Below are positions 34,290 through 43,299 of a DNA stretch of 64,000 nucleotides, one piece after another. The stretch is from RHKX01 sp963743875 (GTDB lineage Bacteria > Actinomycetota > Thermoleophilia > Solirubrobacterales > 70-9). The notes under the pieces were generated by a model. The model was not told where the DNA came from. It saw only the letters and a list, made by a program, of their open reading frames with translations, and did no database searches. Made by a program: the position numbers and the translations under genes. The number at the start of each line of letters is the position of its first letter. Within the stretch, counting starts at the first letter, position 1. The DNA lies in contig CAVURM010000004.1 of the NCBI GenBank assembly GCA_963743875.1, positions 62,001-126,000 of the forward strand, read 5' to 3'.

Positions 34290-34291
34290 GC

Positions 34292-34522
34292 ATGGCCACC
34301 AGAACCCTGATTGCAGTCGGTGCCGCCGTCGCCCTCGTGCTCCTGATCGCGGCCGTCTGGGTCTCCGATCTCTCCACCCCCGCGGGGTTGACGCTGACCG
34401 CATTCTTGATCCTGATCGCCGTCGCGATACTCGCGACGAATGCCACGCGCGGCCCCGGCGAGCGCCCCCCGCATGAGTCCGTCGCCGACCAGCGCGATCG
34501 GATGCGGGACAACGTTCCCTGA
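34292..34522 (+). CDS. small two-helix membrane protein of unknown function
   Basis: 76 residues with two hydrophobic segments (about 5-24 and 33-50) and a charged, probably cytosolic tail rich in Arg and Asp (ESVADQRDRMRDNVP). It starts 2 nt after the crp-like stop. The stop TGA lies at the start of repeat DNA. No family recognised. Confidence 0.6.
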   Translation: MATRTLIAVGAAVALVLLIAAVWVSDLSTPAGLTLTAFLILIAVAILATNATRGPGERPPHESVADQRDRMRDNVP

Positions 34523-34920
34523 TAACTCCGACCGGCTTCGCTTCGCGTCCGGTCCGGTGGGCGGCGCGGTGTTATCGCTCGGCAAGGGCGTCGGGTTGTT
34601 GGTGGGGTGGGCTCCGCTTCGCGTCCGCTCTGCTCGGGCTGCGCGGTGTGAATTCGTTGGCGGATTTTCGTCGGATGTCAGTGGTAATCCACCACGAACC
34701 CGAAACGTCGCTCGGCAGGCGGGTGAGCGGCGTGGTGGGACCTTCAGGTCCTTCCCCCGCTGCTGAGACTCCGACCGGATCCTCCGCTTCGCGTCCGGTC
34801 CGGTCGGGCGGCGCGGTGTTGCCGCTCGGCAAGGGCGTCGGGTTGACATTGGGTGGGGCTCCGCTCTGCTCGGCCTGTGCGGTGTTGCCGCTCGGCAAGG
34901 GCGGCAGTTCCACGTTGGGT
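34521..34920. repeat. mosaic repeat family 2, locus 1 (400 nt intergenic)
   Basis: The stretch between the small membrane gene and the ASCH gene is built from reused modules. Module a (GATAACTCCGA...CTTCGCGTCC) is at 34521-34550, with further TCCGCTTCGCGTCCG copies at 34613 and about 34791. Module b (CGCGGTGTT..CGCTCGGCAAGGGCGTC..) is at 34565-34598, 34812-34845 and 34878-34907. Module c is at 34648-34740 and matches 57530-57624 with two one-base gaps and two substitutions. I see no credible gene. Confidence 0.75.
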
Positions 34921-34938
34921 AGATAGGCTGCGCTCCTG

Positions 34939-35340
34939 ATGAGCGCGCTCTACGTCCTCAACTTCTATTCGCCTGTTTTCGTCGATCAGCTCAAGCGTGG
35001 GCGCAAGACGGCGACGATCCGGTTCGGGGACAAGACCCGCAAGTACGACCGCGGCCAGGTCGTCTGGATCACGGTCGGCTACCGCCACGGGCCGCGGGAG
35101 AAGATCTTCTCCGCCGTGATCGACGATGTCGAGGTCAAGCGAGTCGCCGACATCTCGCCCCGCGACATCGAGCACGACAACCCCGAGTTCAGGCGGCTCG
35201 AGGACACGGTCAACTTCCTCGAACAGATCTACAGCCGTTCGATCGACCCCGACGACGTCGTCACCGTGATCCGCTTCTCGCAGATCGTCGAACGACCGCA
35301 GTCGAATTTCGGTAACGGCGAGACGCCGTCCCAGAACTAG
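34939..35340 (+). CDS. ASCH-like domain protein
   Basis: 133 residues. LNFYSPVFVDQLKRGRKTATIRFGDKTRKYDRGQVVWITVGYR matches in part the ASCH/PUA-like beta-barrel, with the GRKTATIR segment that lines its groove. Such small proteins are thought to bind RNA or modified nucleotides. TAGGCT at 34924-34929 lies 9 nt before the ATG. The function is inferred from fold only. Confidence 0.65.
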   Translation: MSALYVLNFYSPVFVDQLKRGRKTATIRFGDKTRKYDRGQVVWITVGYRHGPREKIFSAVIDDVEVKRVADISPRDIEHDNPEFRRLEDTVNFLEQIYSRSIDPDDVVTVIRFSQIVERPQSNFGNGETPSQN

Positions 35341-35372
35341 GGCTCGGGGGCATCTCGCCCGATTCAAACGAG

Positions 35373-35846
35373 ATGGCGAGCTACGAGTTCCTCACGGCCT
35401 GGCTGCTCGACGCCCCTCGCGAGGATGTGTGGGACGCGATCTGGGACTCGGCCTCATGGCCTGTTTGGTGGCACGGGGTGGTGGAGGCGGTCGAGACCGA
35501 TCCCGGCGATGCCGATGGAATCGGGCGCCGCGGCCGCTACGGCTGGCGTGGCCGCATCCCCTATCGGATCCGCATCGAGGCAGTCTCCACACTGGTGGAG
35601 AGACCGTTCGCCCTCGAGGGGGAGGCGAGCGGTGATCTCGAGGGGGTGGGTCGTTGGCGCTTCTTCACCGACGGGGGCGTGACGGCCGCGGTCTATGACT
35701 GGAGCGTGCTGACAACCAGGCCCTGGATGAACGTCGCCGCTCCATTCGCGGGTCCGCTCCTCCGCTGGAACCACGATCAGGTCATGCGCTGGGGCGGAGA
35801 GGGCCTGGCCCGGCATCTGGGTTGCCGCCTGCTCGCGTCGAGCTGA
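35373..35846 (+). CDS. SRPBCC (START-like) family protein
   Basis: 157 residues. The pattern is typical of polyketide-cyclase/START-like proteins: an N-terminal LDAPREDVWDAIWDSASWPVWW, a central GRIPYRIRIEAVSTLVERPFALEGEASGD region (in part), and a C-terminal helix RWNHDQVMRWGGEGLARHL. They bind hydrophobic ligands in a cavity. The last 65 nt overlap the convergent gene at 35782-36348, which encodes a similar fold. Confidence 0.7.
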   Translation: MASYEFLTAWLLDAPREDVWDAIWDSASWPVWWHGVVEAVETDPGDADGIGRRGRYGWRGRIPYRIRIEAVSTLVERPFALEGEASGDLEGVGRWRFFTDGGVTAAVYDWSVLTTRPWMNVAAPFAGPLLRWNHDQVMRWGGEGLARHLGCRLLASS

Positions 35847-36348
35847 CGTCGCGGGCGTCTCGCTCAGCCAGGTCCCTCAGGTTGATCAGCTGTTTGCGCA
35901 TCATCACCAGGTCGCCGAGGATGAGCGGCGGGGTTATCGCGGCGCCGATCCTGGTGTGGGGCTCGAAGAGGACGCGGACGAGGAGCCGCGTGCCAGAGCC
36001 CTCCGGGAGCACCCCATAGGTGACGGCCGTCCTGCGCGACCTCAGCGTGATCTGCCGATTGCGGTCGAAGGAGGCCAGCGTGAAGATCTTCATGAATCGC
36101 TGACCGACCTCGAGTCGATCGGCGCCCGGGGTCAGTCCACTTGGGCTGCGACGGCCGCGGTTGTCGAGCAGGTCGTAGCTGTACGGCGCTTCGCGGAGTT
36201 GACAGAGCCGGCGGAACGTGACGGCCGGTGGGGCCTGCACCGAGATCGCTCGGTTGCAGACGAAACCTGAGCCGGGAAGGAGGTCGTCGCACGGTTGGTG
36301 GGTATCCCGCTCGCGCTCTGTAGCGCCCCAGTTGTCGCCGATCGTCAT
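35782..36348 (-). CDS. probable SRPBCC-like ligand-binding protein
   Basis: 188 residues. QAPPAVTFRRLCQLREAPYSYDLLDN, RFMKIFTLASFDRNRQITLRSRR (each in part) and a C-terminal ILGDLVMMRKQLINLRDLAERD helix suggest a START/SRPBCC fold. Assignment is tentative. TATGTT about 9 nt upstream of the ATG could be its -10. It converges on, and overlaps by 65 nt, another SRPBCC gene. Confidence 0.55.
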   Translation of the reverse strand: MTIGDNWGATERERDTHQPCDDLLPGSGFVCNRAISVQAPPAVTFRRLCQLREAPYSYDLLDNRGRRSPSGLTPGADRLEVGQRFMKIFTLASFDRNRQITLRSRRTAVTYGVLPEGSGTRLLVRVLFEPHTRIGAAITPPLILGDLVMMRKQLINLRDLAERDARDVSSTRAGGNPDAGPGPLRPSA

Positions 36349-36410
36349 CTCGATACCAACATAGCTGCCCGAACGGATCTGAGCGGTTGGGGCTTAGATC
36401 CTCAGGAGGT

Positions 36411-36438
36411 TTGACAGCACTGCTCAGGCCGCTACACT
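36411..36438 (+). promoter_or_regulatory. sigma-70-type promoter of groES-groEL
   Basis: TTGACA (36411-36416), a 16-nt spacer and TACACT (36433-36438). This is the best -35/-10 pair in the window. Transcription would begin within about 10 nt of the CIRCE operator. Confidence 0.8.
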
Positions 36439-36451
36439 CGGCGCATAGACG

Positions 36452-36478
36452 TTGGCACTCTCACTAGTAGAGTGCCAA
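36452..36478 (+). promoter_or_regulatory. CIRCE operator (HrcA-binding inverted repeat)
   Basis: TTGGCACTC (36452-36460), a 9-nt spacer and GAGTGCCAA (36470-36478) form a perfect 9-9-9 inverted repeat, differing from the consensus arm TTAGCACTC at one position that is compensated on the other arm. It lies directly downstream of the promoter. HrcA should repress the operon here until heat shock. hrcA is not in this window. Confidence 0.93.
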
Positions 36479-36526
36479 ATGGAGTTTCCCTACGACCCAA
36501 TCAACCCCTCACGGAGGTAACTACGT

Positions 36527-36817
36527 ATGAATCTCAAGCCCCTGGGAGATCGCCTGATCGTTAGGGCGGTCGAAGAGGAGGAGACGACCGTCAGCGGCAT
36601 CGTTCTCCCCGAGACCGCCAAGGAGAAGCCGCAGAAGGGCGAAGTCCTCGCGGTCGGCGACGGTAACTGGGACGACGACGGCGAGAAGCGCATTCCTCTC
36701 GACGTGGTCACCGGCGACGTCGTTCTCTACAGCAAGTACGGCGGCACCGAGGTCAAGGTCGACGGCGAGGACCTGCTGGTCCTGCGCGAGTCCGACGTCT
36801 TGGCCAAGGTCGAGTAA
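36527..36817 (+). CDS. groES: co-chaperonin GroES
   Basis: 96 residues, the normal length. It begins MNLKPLGDRLIVRAVEEEETTVSGIVLPETAKEKPQ in part, containing the mobile loop that contacts GroEL, and has VLYSKYGGTEVKVDGEDLLVLRE at the end (in part). It caps the GroEL ring. A GGAGGT ribosome-binding site lies about 10 nt before the ATG. groEL follows after 55 nt. Confidence 0.98.
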   Translation: MNLKPLGDRLIVRAVEEEETTVSGIVLPETAKEKPQKGEVLAVGDGNWDDDGEKRIPLDVVTGDVVLYSKYGGTEVKVDGEDLLVLRESDVLAKVE

Positions 36818-36872
36818 CGACCTCGCCACCGCTTCACCGAATCCACTCAAAGCATCAGGAGGAATCACTGAT

Positions 36873-38507
36873 ATGGCTCACAAAGAGCTGAAGTACGGTG
36901 CGGACGCCCGCACCGCTCTGCAAGACGGCGTAGACGCCGTCGCCAACGCCGTCAAGGTGACGCTCGGCCCCAAGGGTCGCTACGTCGTCCTCGACAAGAA
37001 GTTCGGCGCCCCGACCATCACCAACGACGGCGTCACGATCGCCCGCGAGATCGAGATCGAGGATGTGTTCGCCAACCAGGGCTCACAGCTCGTTCGTGAG
37101 GTCGCCACGGCGACCAACGACGTCGCCGGTGACGGAACCACGACGGCGACCCTGCTCGCGCAGACGATCGTCCACTCGGGTCTGAAGAACGTCGCTGCCG
37201 GCGCCAACCCGCTCGCCCTCCGCAAGGGGATCGAGACGGCCGTCAACCAGGTCGTCGAGAACCTGCGCGAGAAGCAGTCGAAGGAGGTCGGCGGCAAGGA
37301 TCAGATCGCCCGCGTCGCTTCGATCTCCGCGGCCGACGACGAGATCGGCGACATCATCGCCGACGCCATCGAGAAGGTCGGCAAGGACGGCGTCGTCAAC
37401 GTCGAAGAGGGCCAGACCTTCGGGATGGAACTCGAGTTCACCGAGGGGATGCAGTTCGACAAGGGCTACATCTCGCCGTACATGGTCACCGACCAGGAGC
37501 GGATGGAGGCGGTTCTCGAGGATCCGTACATCCTGATCGCGAACCAGAAGATCGGTTCGGTCCGTGACATCCTGCCGATCCTCGAGCAGACGATGCAGGG
37601 CGGCAAGCCGCTGGTCATCATCGCCGAGGACGTCGAGGGCGAGTCGCTCGCGACGCTGGTGGTCAACAAGCTCCGCGGCACCTTCACCGGTGTGGCGGTC
37701 AAGGCCCCCGGCTTCGGCGATCGCCGCAAGCGGATGCTCGAGGACATCGCGATCCTCAGCGGTGGCGAGGTCATCACCGAGGAGATGGGCCTGAAGCTGG
37801 AGAACACCCAGCTCAGCCAGCTCGGCAAGGCCCGTCGCGTCGTCGTCAGCAAGGACACGACGACGATCATCGACGGTGCCGGCGAGAAGGCGCAGATCGA
37901 GGGACGGATCGGCCAGATCCGCTCCGAGATCGAGAACACCGACTCCGACTTCGATCGGGAGAAGCTCCAGGAGCGTCTCGCGAAGTTGGCCGGCGGTGTC
38001 GCGGTCGTCAAGGTCGGCGCTGCCACCGAGACCGAGATGAAGGAGAAGAAGCATCGCGTCGAGGACGCGCTGCAGGCCACCCGCGCCGCCCTCGAAGAGG
38101 GCATCGTTCCGGGCGGTGGAGTTGCTCTCCTCAACGCTCAGTCGGCGGTCGACGCCACGGGACTGGACGCCGACGAGGCGACCGGTGCCGAGATCATCCG
38201 CCGCGCGCTCGAGGAGCCGCTCCGTCAGATCTCCGAGAACTCGGGGTTCGAGGGCTCGGTGGTGGTCAACAAGGTTCGCGACATGAAGGCCGGAGAGGGC
38301 CTGAACGCGGGCACCGGCGAGTACGGCGACCTGATCAAGGACGGCGTCATCGACCCGACCATGGTCACGCGCTCAGCGCTGCAGAACGCAGCCTCGATCG
38401 CGAAGAACATTCTGACCACGGAGTGCATCGTGGCCGAGCCGCCCGAGGAGGGCGGCGCCGGTGGCGGAATGCCCGGTGGTATGCCCGACATGGGCGGGAT
38501 GATGTAA
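36873..38507 (+). CDS. groEL: chaperonin GroEL
   Basis: 544 residues, full length. Seen: VTLGPKGRYVVLDKKFGAPTITNDG (in part), the ATP site NDVAGDGTTTATLLAQ, the apical-domain VAVKAPGFGDRRKRMLEDIA, and VVPGGGVALL-type IVPGGGVALL near the end. It ends in a Gly-Met-rich tail, GGMPGGMPDMGGMM. It folds newly made and heat-damaged proteins. AGGAGGA lies 8-14 nt upstream of the ATG. Transcribed from the CIRCE-controlled promoter. Confidence 0.98.
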   Translation: MAHKELKYGADARTALQDGVDAVANAVKVTLGPKGRYVVLDKKFGAPTITNDGVTIAREIEIEDVFANQGSQLVREVATATNDVAGDGTTTATLLAQTIVHSGLKNVAAGANPLALRKGIETAVNQVVENLREKQSKEVGGKDQIARVASISAADDEIGDIIADAIEKVGKDGVVNVEEGQTFGMELEFTEGMQFDKGYISPYMVTDQERMEAVLEDPYILIANQKIGSVRDILPILEQTMQGGKPLVIIAEDVEGESLATLVVNKLRGTFTGVAVKAPGFGDRRKRMLEDIAILSGGEVITEEMGLKLENTQLSQLGKARRVVVSKDTTTIIDGAGEKAQIEGRIGQIRSEIENTDSDFDREKLQERLAKLAGGVAVVKVGAATETEMKEKKHRVEDALQATRAALEEGIVPGGGVALLNAQSAVDATGLDADEATGAEIIRRALEEPLRQISENSGFEGSVVVNKVRDMKAGEGLNAGTGEYGDLIKDGVIDPTMVTRSALQNAASIAKNILTTECIVAEPPEEGGAGGGMPGGMPDMGGMM

Positions 38508-38532
38508 CCAGCGCCCCGCGCTGCTGAGTATC

Positions 38533-38548
38533 AGTCGCCCGCGACGCG
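38533..38548 (-). repeat. mosaic repeat family 2, isolated module-a fragment downstream of groEL
   Basis: GACGCGAAGCGGAGCA is the exact reverse complement of the module-a core TGCTCCGCTTCGCGTC found at 57493 and 57667. It sits between the groEL stop and its terminator. Confidence 0.5.
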
Positions 38549-38575
38549 AAGCGGAGCAGGCGGCTGAAGTTGTCG

Positions 38576-38603
38576 AAGGGCCCGGGAGCGATCCCGGGCC
38601 CTT
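38576..38603 (+). terminator. terminator hairpin of groES-groEL
   Basis: AAGGGCCCGGGA (38576-38587) pairs perfectly with TCCCGGGCCCTT (38592-38603) around a GCGA loop. It is followed by CTGCGTT. A 12-bp GC-rich stem in this place is a convincing intrinsic terminator, although the T-tract is short. Confidence 0.75.
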
Positions 38604-38667
38604 CTGCGTTCGGGGCGCCCCCTGGCGGCGTTCAAGCACCCCGCCCGTTTCTGCCGATAGGGAGCGG

Positions 38668-39754
38668 GTGAACCCGAACGAAGCGTTGATGTGGATCCAC
38701 AGGCGTCTGGGAGTCTCGTCGGAGCGCGAGATGGCTGCCTCGTTACTCGGTGCGATCGCAATCGCCGGCTCGACGATCGGATTCCTGACCTATCTGCTGC
38801 CCCATCCCGAGGGGACTGATTTCGTTGCGCCCTCGATCGCCTTTGCCGCCTCGATCACCGCCGGCCTGATTCTCTGGTCGCGAAGGCTCACGGCCTCGTG
38901 GCTGGCGATCGGCATCGTGGTCGCCCTCGGATCACTGGTCGTGATGGTCGCGATGATCTCGGTTCCGGGCCGCTCGGCGGCCTACGTGACCTACTTCGTC
39001 TGGCTGGGGATCTTCGCGTTCTACTTCCTGCCGCCGCGCTGGGCGATGGTTCAGACGATCTGGATCGCGGCGCTCTACGGGGTTGCCGTCGTGCTCGACG
39101 ACCAGGCCGGGCCGGTCGAGCTCTGGGTCAACGGCGTGGCGACGACCCTCGGCGTCGGCCTGCTCGTGTTGGCCCTGAGGACGCGGATCGCCGTGCTGCT
39201 CGGGAGCCTCGAGCAGACCGCTCGCACCGATCAGCTGACCAGCCTTCCGAACCGCCGTGCGTTCGACGAGCGACTGGCCGATGAGCTGGCGCGTTCGGGT
39301 CGGACCGGGACCAGCGTCTCCCTGCTCGTCCTCGACCTCGACCGCTTCAAGCAGCTCAACGACACCTCCGGGCATCTCTCCGGCGATCAGGCCCTGCAGG
39401 CTGTGTGCCGACGTGCTGCGGGCGGAGATCCGCGCCGTCGACTGGCCCGCGAGAATCGGCGGAGACGAGTTCGCCGTCGTCCTACCCGGAGCCGATGAGC
39501 ACGAGGCGACGATGGTTGCGGAGCGGCTTCGCAAGGGAATCGGCGTCGCGCTCGCCAGCGAGCGAGTCACCCTTACCGCAAGCGTCGGAATCGCGGCCGG
39601 GGCCGGGGCCGGGATGACAGTCGATCACTTGCACGGAGACGCCGACCGCGCGCTTTATGAGGCCAAGCGCCGAGGAGGTGCCGCAGTCCAGTTCGCGCAT
39701 GATTTCGGGCAGCCCCGTCTCGACGCCGGTCAGCTCGTTACACCGGGCGCGTAA
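38668..39754 (+). CDS. membrane-bound GGDEF-domain protein (diguanylate cyclase), one frameshift
   Basis: About 361 residues after repair. Five or six membrane helices make up the first ~180 residues with no recognisable sensor domain. The GGDEF domain starts at TARTDQLTSLPNRRAFDERL, contains LVLDLDRFKQLNDTSGHLSGDQAL, and has an intact RIGGDEFAVVLPG catalytic loop. It should make cyclic di-GMP. The frame shifts at GCTGTGTGCCGAC (about 39403-39406); removing one T gives ALQAVADVLRAE. No RxxD inhibitory site is seen just before the GGDEF loop. Confidence 0.85.
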
Positions 39755-39757
39755 CGT
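39752..39757 (+). promoter_or_regulatory. putative -10 hexamer upstream of the WS/DGAT gene
   Basis: TAACGT overlaps the GGDEF stop codon and ends 8 nt before the ATG at 39766. Confidence 0.35.
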
Positions 39758-39765
39758 CACCGTTC

Positions 39766-41034
39766 ATGGTGACCGCAGGGGCCATTCCGCTTCAACCCGA
39801 GGACAGGGCGATCCTCGACCTCGAGTGCGAGGCGATCGCCGGCCACACCTGCAAGGTCGTCGCTGCTGGGGACGGGCGCTCCGACGGTCGAAGAGCTGCG
39901 GGCTCGCGTCTCGGAGCGGATCGACGTGGTGCCCGAGCTGACCCGCAAGCTCGGTGAAGCACGACGGCGCGCCGGCCTGGGTGCCCGACGAGCAGTTCGA
40001 CCTGGCCGCCCACGTCCGCCCGAGCGAGCTCGGGCCCGCCTCCGACCGGCGAGGCGGAGCTCGACGAGATCGCCCGGCTGTTCGAGCAGCGCCTCGATCG
40101 CGATCGCCCGCTGTGGACGATCGACGTCGTGCCGCGGTCGAACGGCGGATCCGTCCTCGTCTGGCGCATCCACCATGCGCTCGCCGACGGGACCGCGTCG
40201 ATGCGATTCGCGAGGGAGCTGCTCTGGGACGCCGAGCTCGGCGGAGCCGGCCGCCGGCGGCCCACCACGAGCGGCCGAGCATCCCGACGACGCCCGTCGC
40301 CGCCGCCACCTCGCCGGCCTCATCGACCGCGAGTTCGCCGGTTCGCTCCATCGTTCGCCGTTCGACGGCAGGATCGGCGGCAGGCGCCGGATCGCGATCG
40401 CGACGATCCCCGCTGCGGTCGCTCCACGACGCCGCCAGGGGCCTGGCGGGCGCGACGCTGAACGACGCGGTGCTGTCGGTCGTCGCCGGCTCGCTGCGAC
40501 GCTGGCTCGAGCACCATCACGGCTCGCTCGGCTCCGTCCGGGTGCGGGTGCCGGTCAGCCTCCATCACGAGGGTGACGACGCCGCCAACCGCGACTCGTT
40601 CTTCTCGGTCAGCCTGCCGCTCCACGAGCCCGACCCGGTCGAAGCGCCTGCGGATCGTCAACCACGAGACGACCGTCCGCAAGCAGCAGCACGACGCCGA
40701 GCTGCTCGAGCAGACGATCGACCGGCCTCGGACATGTCTCGCCGCGACTGGCGGGCCTCGTCGGCGGATCGAGAGCAGCCCGCGCGAGTTCGCGGTCAGC
40801 GTCTCCAACGTGCCCGGCCCCCGGCATCCGGTCAGCGTCCTCGGCACGCCGGTCGAGGGACTGCACTCGATCGCCGAGATCGGCCTCCGCCACGGCCTGC
40901 GGATCTCGGTCGTCTCGCTCGCCGACGACCTCTTCTTCGGCTTCAACGCCGATCCCGACCTCGTCGACGACCTCGAGGCGATGGCCGACGGAGTCGAGAT
41001 CGAGGCCGCGGCACTGATCGCTGCAGCCGGCTGA
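39766..41034 (+). pseudogene. wax ester synthase/diacylglycerol acyltransferase (WS/DGAT), interrupted by at least six single-base insertions
   Basis: Fragments in all three frames line up in order as one protein of about 420 residues: IPLQPEDRAILDLECEAIAG, APTVEELRARVSERIDVVPELTRKL, HDGAPAWVPDEQFDLAAHVRP, WRIHHALADGTASMRFA with the catalytic HHxxxDG, DAARGLAGATLNDAVLSVVAG and AVSVSNVPGP (each in part). Such enzymes make wax esters or triacylglycerol. Every shift is +1, and several fall in short runs: CTCGGTG for CTCGTG (39948), GGGCCCGCC for GGGCCGCC (40032), ATCCCCGCTG for ATCCCGCTG (40414), GTCGAAGCG for GTCGAGCG (40641). No internal stop codons occur in the correct frames. Sequence error is more likely than true decay. 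Confidence 0.75.
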
Positions 41035-41103
41035 TCGACAACCGCTCAGACCGCCGGAACTGAGTTCGAGAGCAGCCTCGCGGATGGGTCGAGGCCCTGT
41101 CGC

Positions 41104-41970
41104 TCAGCCCCCGAGGACGGCCCTCATCGTCGCCGGCTCGACCCCGAGCCCGCGGACGTCGGCCGTACCGCGCTCGCTGATCATCGGCACCTCGAGCAGC
41201 TCGGCCTCCTCCCAGGTCGCGAAGGCGACGTCGCCGAAGATCCGCCGCAGCCAGATCAGCGCCGAGCGCACGAACGGGAGGGGGATGTGGATCGACGGAC
41301 GCTCGCGCCCGGCCGAGGCCGCGATCAGCCGCGCCTGCTGCTCGTAGGTCAGGCGCTCCGGGCCGGCGAGCTCGAACCGCCCGCCGGGGCGTCGAGCGAG
41401 GCGATCACCGCCCGGGCGACGTCCTGTGCCCAGATCGGCTCGTAGGCGGACTGACCGCGGCCGGAGATCGGCAGCAGCGGCAGCAGGGCGAGACGCCGCA
41501 TCCAGGTGACCCAGGTGTCGTCGAGGTCGTAGATGATCGACGGGGCGAAGATGGTCGTCTCCAGCGGCGAGGTCCGGACCCGCTCCTCGGCCAGCGCCTT
41601 GGAGCGGAAGAACCGGGTGCGCTGGAAGCTCGTCGCGCCGAGGGCGCTGAAGAAGACGAACCGCTCGAACCCCGGCCTGCTCGGCCGCCGCGATCAGGCG
41701 ATGGGTGCCGAGCGCGGTGATCTCCTCGACCCTCCGCGGCGGCTGGTCGCGCATCGCGGCGGCGAGGTGGATGACGGTGTCGACGCCGCGAACGGCGTGG
41801 CGCAGGCCGCGCGGGTCGCCGAGGTCGGCGAGCGAGAGCTGGACCCGCACCCGCTCGGGACCGAGGCGCCGCGGGTCGCGGACCAGGCAGCGGACCTCGT
41901 GTCCTTCCTCGAGCAGCATCGGCAGCAACGCCGAGCCCACGACGCCGGTCCCTCCGGTGAGCAGAATCAT
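41104..41970 (-). pseudogene. SDR/NAD(P)-binding epimerase-like protein (NmrA/ComplexI-NDUFA9 type), frame-broken
   Basis: About 288 residues after repair. The N-terminus MILLTGGTGVVGSALLPMLLEEGHEVRCLVRDP is a classic nucleotide-binding motif (quoted in part here), followed by TVIHLAAAMRD. The middle third is read in another frame (FERFVFFSALGATSFQ, ETTIFAPSIIYD), and the end returns to the first frame (RFELAGPERLTYEQQA). Shifts lie near 41673 (GCCGGGGTTC, one extra G) and near 41395-41405 (two extra bases in CCCC and GGG runs). It belongs to atypical SDRs that bind NAD(P). The substrate is unknown. Confidence 0.7.
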
Positions 41971-41978
41971 CGCCGCGA

Positions 41979-41984
41979 ACCCTA
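41979..41984 (-). promoter_or_regulatory. putative -10 hexamer of the SDR gene
   Basis: On the minus strand TAGGGT is followed by 8 nt and the ATG at 41970. Confidence 0.4.
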
Positions 41985-42101
41985 CCCACGACCCGCGGGG
42001 GCCATCCTCAGCCGCGTGCCCGGTCCCTACAATGTCGCCCTCCGCCGCTCCGGCCGCGGGGCGGCCCCGCTGAGATCAATCGAACGAGAAGGAACCGAAA
42101 C

Positions 42102-42365
42102 GTGACTTACGTCATCGCAGAGCCTTGCATCGGGGAGAAGGACAACTCGTGCGTCGAGGTCTGCCCGGTCGACTGCATCCACCCGACTCCCGACGAGCCG
42201 GACTACGAGGCCGCAAAGCAGCTCTTCATCGACCCGGACGAGTGCATCGACTGCGACGCCTGCGTCGAGGCCTGCCCGGTCGACGCCTGCTTCGCCGAGG
42301 ATCAGCTCCCCGGTGAGTGGACGCAGTTCGCTCAGCTCAACGCCGACTACTTCGCCAGCAAGTAG
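42102..42365 (+). CDS. fdxA: 7Fe ferredoxin (FdxA type)
   Basis: 87 residues. The first cluster site is C-x7-C-x3-C-P (CIGEKDNSCVEVCP), the spacing of a [3Fe-4S] site. The second, CIDCDACVEACP, binds [4Fe-4S]. The start MTYVIAEPC and the tail after LPGEW match actinobacterial FdxA, an electron donor for P450s and other oxidoreductases. GTG 42102 has an AGAAGGA site 8-14 nt upstream. TACAAT at 42028-42033 is a plausible -10, so this gene has a leader of about 65 nt. Confidence 0.92.
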   Translation: MTYVIAEPCIGEKDNSCVEVCPVDCIHPTPDEPDYEAAKQLFIDPDECIDCDACVEACPVDACFAEDQLPGEWTQFAQLNADYFASK

Positions 42366-42372
42366 GCCCCCA

Positions 42373-43299
42373 GAGGGCGACGATCCGGGGCCCGGTCCGG
42401 ACCGGATCGGCAGCCGACTGCGGGCGCTTCCGCGCAGCCTGGTCGGGCTCTGGCTCGGCGCCGGCGCCGGGGTCTTCGTCGCTCTATCTGCTCGTCGTCA
42501 GGACCTACTGGGGCCAGCGCCTCGACGAGCACGCCTTCGTCGGCCACGACTTCTTCTCGTCACGCGCCGCCCAGGCCGACAGCTTCCTGCGCATCGTCTC
42601 GATCGGCACGCTGCTGCTCGCGATCGGCCTGGTGGCGGCGGTCGCCTTCCTGCGCAGTCGTCCCCGGCTGGCGCTGATCGCCGCCGCCTCGATCGGGATC
42701 TCGCTGATCGCGACCGAGGTGCTCAAGCTCGTGCTGCTCGAGCGCCCCCCGCTCGTGCCGAGCTTCATCTTCGACAACTCCTATCCGTCCGGCCACACGA
42801 CGGTCGGGATGTCGGTCGCCGTCGCCGCGATGCTCGTCGTGCCCGCGGCGTCTGCTGCTGCCCACCGCGGTCGGCGCCGGGCATCTTCGGCTCGGCCTTC
42901 GGCGTCGCCGTGGTCGCGGCCGGATGGCATCGGCCCAGCGATGCGGTCGGCGCCTTCCTGGTCGTCCTCTCGGTGGCCGCGGCCTGTGCGGCCGTCAGCC
43001 ACCTGTTCTCCCGATCGCGCCGATCTGAGCAGTTCGCGCAGCGTCGCGATCAGATCTGCCGCGGATCCGTGTCGGCACCACCGAGCTCGGCCTGCTCGCG
43101 ATGGCGCTCGGCGGGCTCGGGATCTTCGCGCTCGCGGCGCTCAGCTACCGGGGGATCCCGTGGACGAGCACCGGCGCCGGCTTCCTGCTCTCGGCCGCGG
43201 CGATCGTCGTCTGCGGGATGCTGACGACGATGGCGCTGGCGACGGCGATGCTCGCCGCCGACGATCCCGATCGGGATCGCCGGGCCCCGACCAGCCTAG
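42373..43299 (+). pseudogene. PAP2-superfamily membrane phosphatase, frame-broken
   Basis: Fragments in successive frames give RSLVGLWLGAGAGVF, LYLLVVRTYWGQRLDEHAF, the phosphatase motifs LKLVLLERP (motif 1), NSYPSGHTTVGMS (motif 2) and GWHRPSDAVGAF (motif 3), then several helices (GLLAMALGGLGIFALAALSY). Motif order and spacing are those of PAP2 lipid phosphatases. All shifts can be explained by single extra bases near 42482, 42865, 42885, 43065, 43085 and 43250. The start codon is unclear, and the end is taken as the TAG at 43297, facing the end of the Mrp gene. Confidence 0.6.

Noticed and set aside
39766..41034. Programmed ribosomal frameshifting in WS/DGAT
   Set aside because: At least six shifts at unrelated sites with no slippery heptamer, in a region where every neighbouring gene is also shifted. 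Sequence error is simpler.
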